DNA of 64,000 nt from Zea mays (Eukaryota > Streptophyta > Magnoliopsida > Poales > Poaceae), in assembly GCF_902167145.1 (NCBI RefSeq), contig NC_050105.1, forward strand, positions 121,971,898-122,035,897. The letters run 5' to 3'. Below the pieces are notes generated by a model. The model searched no databases. It had not been told where the DNA came from and saw nothing but the letters and a program-made list of their open reading frames with translations. The position numbers and the translations under genes were made by a program. Positions 56,487 to 64,000 of this stretch are shown here, in pieces. Each line of letters starts with the position of its first letter. Position 1 is the first letter of the stretch.

Positions 56487-59400
56487 GAAGCAGTGCTCGT
56501 CGACTTTCTCCGCGCAAACGCCGACGTCTTTGCGTGGAGTCCCTCGGACATGCCCGGCATACCGAGGGATGTCGCCGAGCACTCGCTGGATATTCGGGCC
56601 GGAGCCCGACCCGTCACGCAGCCTCTGCGCCGATTCGACGAGGAGAAGCGCAGAGCGATTGGCGAAGAGATCCACAAGCTAATGGCGGCAGGGTTCATCA
56701 AAGAGGTATTCCATCCCGAATGGCTTGCCAACCCTGTGCTTGTGAGGAAAAAAGGGGGGAAATGGCGGATGTGTATAGACTACACTGGTCTCAACAAAGC
56801 ATGTCCGAAGGTTCCCTACCCTCTGCCTCGCATCGACCAAATCGTGGATTCCACTGCTGGGTGCGAAACCCTGTCCTTCCTCGATGCCTACTCAGGGTAT
56901 CACCAGATCCGGATGAAAGAGTCCGACCAGCTCGCGACTTCTTTCATCACGCCGTTCGGCATGTACTGCTATGTCACCATGCCGTTCGGCTTGAGGAATG
57001 CAGGCGCGACGTACCAGCGGTGCATGAACCATGTGTTCGGCGAACACATCGGTCGCACAGTCGAGGCCTACGTCGATGACATCGTAGTCAAGACACGGAA
57101 GGCTTCCGACCTCCTCTCCGACCTTGAAGTGACATTCCGGTGTCTCAAGGCGAAAGGAGTCAAGCTTAATCCTGAGAAGTGTGTCTTCGGGGTGCCCCGA
57201 GGCATGCTCCTAGGGTTCATCGTCTCCGAGCGAGGCATCGAAGCCAACCCGGAGAAGATTGCGACCGTCACCAGCATGGGACCCATCAAGGACTTAAAAG
57301 GGGTACAGAGGGTCATGGGATGCCTCGCGGCCCTGAGCCGCTTCATCTCACGCCTCGACGAAAGAGGTCTGCCTCTGTACCGCCTCTTAAGGAAGGCCGA
57401 ATGTTTCGCTTGGACCCCTGAGGCCGAGGAAGCCCTCGGCAACCTGAAGGCGCTCCTTACAAAGGCGCCTGTCTTGGTGCCGCCGGCGGACAGAGAAGCC
57501 CTCTTGGTCTACGTCGCCGCGACCACTCAGGTGGTCAGCGCCGCGATTGTGGTCGAAAGGCAGGAGGAAGGGCATACATTGCCCGTTCAGAGGCCGGTCT
57601 ACTTCATCAGCGAAGTGCTGTCCGAGACTAAGATCCGCTACCCACAAGTTCAAAAGCTGCTGTATGCTGTGATCCTGACAAGGCGGAAGCTGCGACACTA
57701 CTTCGAGTCCCATCCGGTAACTGTGGTGTCATCCTTCCCCCTGGGGGAGATCATCCAGTGCCGAGAGGCCTCGGGCAGGATCGCGAAGTGGGCGGTGGAA
57801 ATCATGGGCGAAACGATCTCGTTCGCCCCTCGGAAGGCCATCAAGTCCCAAGTGTTGGCGGATTTCGTGGCCAAATGGGTCGACACCCAACTGCCAACGA
57901 CTCCGATCCAACCGGAGCTCTGGACCATGTTTTTCGACGGGTCGCTGATGAAGACGGGGGCCGGCGCGGGCCTGCTCTTCATCTCGCCCCTCGGAAAGCA
58001 CTTGCGCTACGTGCTGCGCCTCCACTTCCCGGCGTCCAACAATGTGGCCGAGTACGAAGCTTTGGTCAACGGATTGCGGATCGCCATCGAGCTAGGGGTC
58101 GGACGCCTCGACGCTCGCGGTGATTCGCAGCTCGTCATCGACCAAGTCATGAAGAACTCCCACTGCCGCGACCCGAAGATGGAGGCCTACTGCGACGAGG
58201 TTCGGCGCCTGGAAGACAAGTTCTTCGGGCTCGAGCTCAACCACATCGCTCGGCGCTATAACGAAACCGCAGACGAGCTGGCTAAGATAGCCTCGGGGCG
58301 AACGACAGTCCCCCGGACGTCTTCTCCTGGGATCTGCATCAACCCTCCGTCAAGCTCGACGACGCGCCCGAGCCCGAGGTACCCTCGGCTCAGCCCGAGG
58401 TACCCTCGGCTCAGCCCGAGGCACCCTCGGCCCAGCCCGAGGTACCCTCGGCCCCCGAGGGTGGGGCACTGAACGTCGAGGAAGGGCAGAGCAGGGCCAC
58501 GCCAGATCAAGATTGGCAGGCCCCGTACCTGCAATATCTCCGTCGAGGAGAGCTACCCCTCGACCAAGTCGAGGCTCGGCGGGTAGCGCGACGCGCCAAG
58601 TCATTCGTCTTGCTGGGCGACGAAGAGGAGCTCTACCATCGCAGCCCCTCGGGCATCCTCCAGCGATGCATCTCCATCGCCGAAGGTCGGGAACTGCTGC
58701 AAGAAGTACACTCGGGGGCTTGCGGCCACCACGCGGCGCCCCGAGCCCTTGTCGGAAATGCTTTCCGGCAAGGCTTCTACTGGCCAACGGCAGTGGCTGA
58801 CGCCACTAGAATTGTCCGCACCTGCGAAGGGTGCCAATTCTATGCGAAGCGGACACACCTGCCCGCTCAGGCTCTACAGACAATACCCATCACCTGGCCC
58901 TTCGCTGTATGGGGTCTGGACCTCGTCGGTCCCTTGCAGAAGGCGCCCGGGGGCTACACGCACCTGCTGGTCGCCATCGACAAATTCTCCAAGTGGATCG
59001 AGGTCCGACCTCTGAACAGCATCAGGTCCGAGCAGGCGGTGGCATTCTTCACCAACATCATCCATCGCTTCGGGGTCCCGAACTCCATCATCACCGACAA
59101 CGGCACCCAGTTCACCGGCAAAAAATTCTTGGATTTTTGCGAGGATCACCATATCCGGGTGGACTGGGCCGCCGTGGCTCATCCCATGTCGAATGGGCAA
59201 GTAGAGCGTGCCAATGGCATGATTCTACAAGGGCTCAAGCCTCGGATCTACAATGACCTCAACAAGTTCGGCAAGCGATGGATGAAGGAACTCCCCTCGG
59301 TGGTCTGGGGCCTAAGGACGACGCCGAGTCGTGCCACGGGCTTCACGCCGTTTTTCCTGGTCTACGGGGCTGAAGCTATCTTGCCCACTGACCTGGAATA

Positions 59401-59661
59401 TGGCTCCCCGAGGGCGAGGGCCTACACCGAACAAAGCAACCAAGCTAGCCGAGGGGTCCGGTCCCGAGAACTCCAGGTGGGCGACCTGGTGCTTCGGCTG
59501 CGACAAGACGCCCGAGGGAGGCACAAGCTCACGCCCCCTGGGAAGGGCCATTTGTCATCGCCAAAGTTCTGAAGCCCGGAACATACAAGCTGGCCAACAA
59601 TCAAGGCGAGATCTACGGCAACGCTTGGAACATCAAACAGCTACGTCGCTTCTACCCTTAA
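56487..59661 (+). pseudogene. pol of copy D: RT, two RNase H domains, integrase (two frameshifts, one deletion)
   Basis: Open from the UAG through reverse transcriptase (YVDD 57069-57080), the first RNase H and the archaeal-type RNase H (FFDGSL near 57935). One base is missing from the C run near 58310, shifting frame before the linker. Integrase then reads in the new frame, with the HHCC site, GLDLVGPL, TDNGTQF and GQVERANG. About 31 codons present in A are deleted near 59452 between two CCGA tetramers. A second single-base loss in a C run near 59537 shifts the last 40 codons (GPF motif, end at 59661). Confidence 0.93.
58374..58463 (+). repeat. 21-bp linker minisatellite, copy D (about 4 units)
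   Basis: GAGGTACCCTCGGCTCAGCCC-type units, nearly identical to one another. Confidence 0.75.
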
Positions 59662-62600
59662 GATGTTTTCAAGTTGTTCATATACCTCGCACCTACGCAA
59701 AGTTTAGTCGTCAAGGAAGGGTCGGCCTAGCCTCGGCAAAGCCCGACCCTCCCTCGGGGGCTAAAAGGGGGGAGACCCCCTCTGCGTCGAATTTTTCCTC
59801 GAAAAAGGATCTCTTTTTAGCAGGATTTCTTTCGTGCTTCTTGACTACTTCGGAAAGCGGATCCTGGAAACGACGAGGTACACGTAAGCAGCCAAGGCTG
59901 ACCGAGCCGAGGGACTCCTACGCCTCCGGGATACGGATACCTCACTCGTCCCTTTCTGCGATAAGTAACTTGCGCTCGGATAAAGCGACTCCGTGGACCG
60001 AACGAGTCATCACGTTCGGAAGCTCTCCTGCCGAAGCAGTCCTTCAAGCTTTCTCGACTAAGTCGGGGACAGGGCCTCATGGACGGGTGAAAGTACGCGT
60101 AAGCGGCAAGGCCGACCGAGCCGAGGGATTCCCACGCCTCTGGGATACGGATACCTCACTCGTCCCTTCCGCGAAAAGCAACTCTCGCTCACACAAACAT
60201 CCCTGTTACCGACAGAGTCCAGATGCTCGAAACAGGAGGAAAAAAGACGCAGCTTCGCAAGCGCAGCGAGGGTGTGTTCTTCTGGCCTCGGCGGCCGCAG
60301 AAAGCACACGCTACAAGATGATCGGATCCTACAGGCTCGGGTCTTCACGCTGAAGGGAGCCGTAGCACCCTCGGCATCGACGACGTCTTCAGCAAAGCCC
60401 GACCCAGCCTCGGGCGGCGCCGCGGTCCAGGGACTCCTCCGGGAATCAGGCCCGAGCAGGCGGCTCAACCGGTTACCCCTGGGGCCTCGGTCAACCGGCT
60501 TCCAAGGGCGCCAGCCCGACCCGAGGCCTCGGCTGATCGACTTTGGCGTCGGCTCCGCTGACGGACAACATGGCTAGGCTCCGGCCAACCAGGTTCCCAT
60601 TCTCGAGCCAACTCCGCCTCTGTTCATACTGATATCGCTACCCCTGGCCTCGGTCCACCGAAGGGCAGCCGAGGGGTCTCTTTAACTAAGCTAGAGGAGC
60701 CCCAGACAACAAGGCCGAATGGGCCGAGGGATTCCTACACCTCCGGGATACGGATACCTCACCCGTCACCTTGACACGGGGCGACTCATGCTTGGTAAAG
60801 CGGTTCAGATAATCAACAGGTGAGACTTAGTGCTCGGAAATGAGGAAAAAACACGGCTCCGTGCCGAAATTACATACGCGTTCAGGCCTCGACAGCCACA
60901 ATGAACAAAAACACTGGCATCCAAGGTGCCATCACAAACGGGACTCCGGTTCCGTCCCCGAGGGTACGAGCGACCTCGGGCCTGCGGGGCGACGACCTCT
61001 GCAGCGGCAGCCATGGCCCCAGGTGAACGCAGTCACCGGAAGGCTCTTGTTCGCGGTCCCACTCAAGGGATGCGAACAAGCCATCAAAGCCAAAGAGCGG
61101 GCCGCTCCCAAGCGCTCCGGTAGATCCTCGCTGCCGTCCTCGCCCCGAATGCGAGGGGGAAGACGGAATGTTGCATCCTAGCTGGACAGCAACAGTTCGC
61201 CTTCCCCGGCATGACTGGAGGACGACTCCGTCGTAGCGCGGGAGGACGATTGCCACCACCAGAAGCTAGAAGAGGAGGTGGTTCGCCGACCCGCACGCGA
61301 GGTAGAGCCCCGGCTCGCCTCGGCCCCCGCCCCAGCGAGGATGACGAACACACCCGATGCTGAGGGCGGGATCACAGCCTGGTTTGCCTCTCCCCATCCA
61401 GGAGCTGGAGGTCACCGTCTTGGGTGGCCACCGGCGGAAGGGAGCAACCAGGCTGCCTGATGAAAATCCTTGAAGCCGAACGATGGCTGAGAGGTACCAA
61501 CTCCCATGGAGTTGCGTTCCTCCAACGAGGAGGCGGAAAGGCGGCGGATACCCCCATCCAGGGGCTTGGAAGATGGGAAGACACGACGCTTAAGGGAGGA
61601 AGAAGACATGGTTGCCTTACGAAAGGAGTCTCCCTCCTTTTAAAGGCAACTCTCCCTACGTGCGCCCCCAGGCGCCGCAGGCTGAGTCTTCTCCAACACG
61701 CTCCAAGGCCCTCCCCTGCGACTCGGGGGCTGGGTCCCGCATGTCATGCAAGCCGGCTCAGGGCAGAAGAAGCCAAACCGCCGCGCGTGGTGCGCGCGAC
61801 CGTCCAGCGGTTACAGGCGACCCCCCATTTTCGCCCAGACCAACGGGCAGAAGGGGCGGGCAGCCATGCAGGCGGCATGCAACCGCGCCAGATGGACGCG
61901 CTTCTCCGACTTCTGACACGCCAGCTTGGGAACCCAGGCCCACGCGTCGAGCAACCGGCGCGCCAGTTGCTGCATGCAAGCAACCGCATCGCCACTTGTG
62001 CCACCATCGCGCCTCTTCGGTTGCGAAGCCTATGCCACAACTCGAGGCGACCCAACAGCGCCAGACTGGCGCGTCGGTCAAAGCGACCGAAAGTGGGCCG
62101 GCAGTAATAGCGGTGGCAGGCGGGCGGGCGCAGCGGTCACGTCGTCAGCCAGGCTCACGTCCCATCCTGAGACAGCAAGAGAGCCCCCTCTCACGGCGTG
62201 AAGACGGTGCACCCGTGACCCGTTCCTCGAACGGATCGCACGCGCGCAACGGCCGCCCCGCCAACCACTCGCCCCGTCGCATTAACTCCGCGGCGGGACA
62301 CGCGGCGCCCCTGGCAGGAGGAGCGCGCGACGCTTCACCTTCGCCGTAATAAACGCGTCAGAAAAGGTACGCCACGTCGTCCGATTTCGTATCCTTTTCC
62401 GTTTTCCTCTTTCTCTATCTCTTGCAACAGGGACCGGGAAAGGGGGATACCCCGAAAGGGATCCTTCTCCGCGAAGGAACCGGGCTCCGAGCCTCCCATA
62501 CTGATCAGGGGTTCGAAGGCTGGCCCCCCAAGGGTTCAACAGTCGCCTCAGATCGCGTGGGCCCGACACCCACTACTGGTCAGGGGTTCGAAGGCCGGCC

Positions 62601-63435
62601 CCCCGAAGGGCTCCATGGCCGCCTCAGGCTACTCGGGCTCCGCGCCCATTACTGATCAGGGGTTCGAAGGCTGGCCCCCGAAGGGTTCACAGTCGCCTCA
62701 GACACCGAGCGAGGGATGACCAGGGGTACGTTCGATACATAACCAAGGCTCGGGCTGCGCTCCCGAGGTACCCTAGGACATTTCCGAGACCAGCGGGAAC
62801 GATCTTGTAACGGAATCCCATCGGAGGGAGGCATCGAGCCCTCGGACCCCGTCGCCAGGGGACCGGGTCCGGCAAATCACCCTTTGGTACTTTTGGGCGT
62901 GCCTCTGGGCCCCTAGCCGACCCCCAACGAACGGGGCACGGACGTCCACTCGGATTACCCGCTTGCAGCTCACCGGAGACACCATGTTCGGTGCCCATCG
63001 AGGGTAACATGGCGCACTCCCCCCCTCCTCCTTGCGGAAAGGCGACGTAGGGGCGTATGTAAAAAGTCGAGTCTGTCCCTGATCGTCCTCTCGCCCTGTG
63101 CAGAGGCTCGGGGGCTGCTCTCGCAAAAACCGGCTCCGGCCAAATCGTTGACAGCGTCAACATACCAGCCCGAGAGCTTGGGCCCCGACCGTGCACCCGG
63201 GCTACGGCCAGTTCGCATGAGGGAACGACCAGACCAGCCGAAGCGTTAAGCGAAGTATTAAGACCTCGAAGGAGTGTAACCACTCCTCCGAGGCCTCGGG
63301 GGCTACACCCGGCGGGTGCGCTCGCGCGCACCCACCGGAACGAAATGCAACCGAGAAAGGCTGGTCCCCTTGCAAAAAAGTGCGACAAAAGCCTCCAAGC
63401 GAGTGCTAACACTCCCTTCGAGGCTCGGGGGCTAC
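59662..63435 (+). other. Long 3' non-coding tail of copy D
   Basis: About 3.77 kb. The 60-bp motif occurs at about 59894, 60108 and 60711. TTTTAAAGG hairpin arms lie at 61611 and 61645. Three tandem TTCGAAGG-type units lie at 62500-62705. The double hairpin is at 63264-63333 and the polypurine tract GAGGCTCGGGGGCTAC at 63420-63435. The antisense frame of A-C is shifted here. Confidence 0.8.
63264..63333 (+). other. Double hairpin upstream of the polypurine tract, copy D
   Basis: CCTCGAAGGAGT/ACTCCTCCGAGG (63264-63293) and GGGTGCGC/GCGCACCC (63314-63333, loop TCGC). Confidence 0.55.
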
Positions 63436-64000
63436 TGTCGGGGACCATAATTAGGGGTACCCTCAAGACGCCTAATTCTCAGCTGGTAACCCCCATCAGC
63501 ATAAAGCTGCAAAGGCCTGATGGGTACGATTAAGTCAGGGATCAGTCCACACGAGTGACTCGATCACGCTTCACCCGAGCCTAGCCTCGGCCAAAGGCAG
63601 CCGACCTCGAGAGACTTCCGTCTCGCCCGAGGCCCCCTTTTTATGGCGGACACGTCACCGGCTCGCCCGAGGCCTTGGCTTCGCTCAGAAGCAACCTTGA
63701 CTAAATCGCCACACCGACTGACCAAATTGCAGGGGCATTTAACGCAAAGGTGGCCTGACGCCTCTATCCTGACACACGCCCCCGGCAGAGCCGAAGTGAC
63801 CGCCGTCACTCCACCGCTCCGCTGGCCAGTCTGACAGAAGGACAGTGCCGCCTGCGCCACTCCGACTGCAGTGCCACTCGACAGAGTGAGTCTAACAGGC
63901 AGTCAGGCCTTGCCAAAGGCGCCACGGCGAACTCCGCTCCGCCCGACCCCAGGGCTCGGACTCGGGCTAAGACCCGGAAGACGGCGAACTCCGCTCCGCC
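63436..64000 (+). repeat. 3' LTR of copy D (first 565 bp)
   Basis: Begins TGTCGGGGACC and matches 51725-52289 except at about two positions; runs out of the window inside the 57-bp repeat. Confidence 0.95.

Larger units (their letters stand above)
51725..64000 (+). mobile_element. Young Ty3/Gypsy copy D, 3' LTR cut by window end
   Basis: 5' LTR 51725-53177, PBS 53180, gag-protease 53238-56486, pol 56487-59661, tail to 63435, 3' LTR from 63436. Over the 565 bases of both LTRs in view I count two differences (63845 and 63892 region), so insertion is recent. Left flank CTTTC should recur after the 3' LTR. Despite its youth it has one stop, two frameshifts and a 31-codon deletion in coding sequence. 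Confidence 0.95.

Noticed and set aside
61424..62349. Sense ORFs of 227 and 245 codons in the tail of D
   Set aside because: The same frames are broken in A, B and C, and no domain is visible.

Overview
This is a repeat-dominated window from a grass nuclear genome. The long GC-rich Ty3/Gypsy and Copia elements nested inside one another, the grass-type MITEs, and an ARGOS-family gene all point to an Andropogoneae grass; maize is the best guess, but that is an inference. There is no bacterial or organellar signature, no rRNA or tRNA gene and no CRISPR array.

Layout. Four copies (A, B, C, D) of one Ty3/Gypsy family fill about 49 kb. The family's LTRs begin TGTCGGGGACC and end CGCCGACA. The primer-binding site is TGGCGCGCCAGGTAGGGG. 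Gag-protease is followed by reverse transcriptase, a first RNase H, a second archaeal-type RNase H and a D,D35E integrase, which is the Tat-lineage order. A non-coding tail of about 4 kb comes before the 3' LTR. Copy A (1-12368) lacks its 5' LTR because the window begins inside its primer-binding site. A sits in an AT-rich, minus-strand LTR of another retroelement, X (12369-14700), which in turn sits in the pol gene of copy B (right half from 14701). Copy C (21190-36210) is complete and lies inside B's 3' LTR, flanked by CCGGA on both sides; B's LTR resumes afterwards and ends at 37328. A 543-bp hAT MITE is inserted in C's gag.

From 37329 to 51724 lies an older, lower-copy island. It holds a Copia-type LTR fragment and a decayed Copia pol; a methyltransferase-like pseudogene broken by a gag-only Copia element; a hAT-like element; an apparently intact ARGOS/OSR-family gene (45625-46065, minus strand); a Tourist MITE; a LINE fragment; a foldback MITE; a Stowaway-like MITE; and a second Copia-type LTR fragment on the minus strand. 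Copy D (51725 to the window end) is inserted in that last LTR fragment and is very young: its two LTRs differ at about 2 of the 565 bases visible in both.

What stands out. In all three Gypsy copies that cover the region, protease and reverse transcriptase are in one reading frame separated by the same UAG codon, which suggests programmed readthrough. Most other nonsense codons look like C-to-T or G-to-A decay at CG or CHG sites. The family also carries two expandable minisatellites (56-57 bp upstream of the LTR TATA box; 21 bp, in frame, between the second RNase H and integrase), conserved hairpins in its 3' tail, and no fully intact coding copy here. ARGOS is the only plausibly functional host gene seen.
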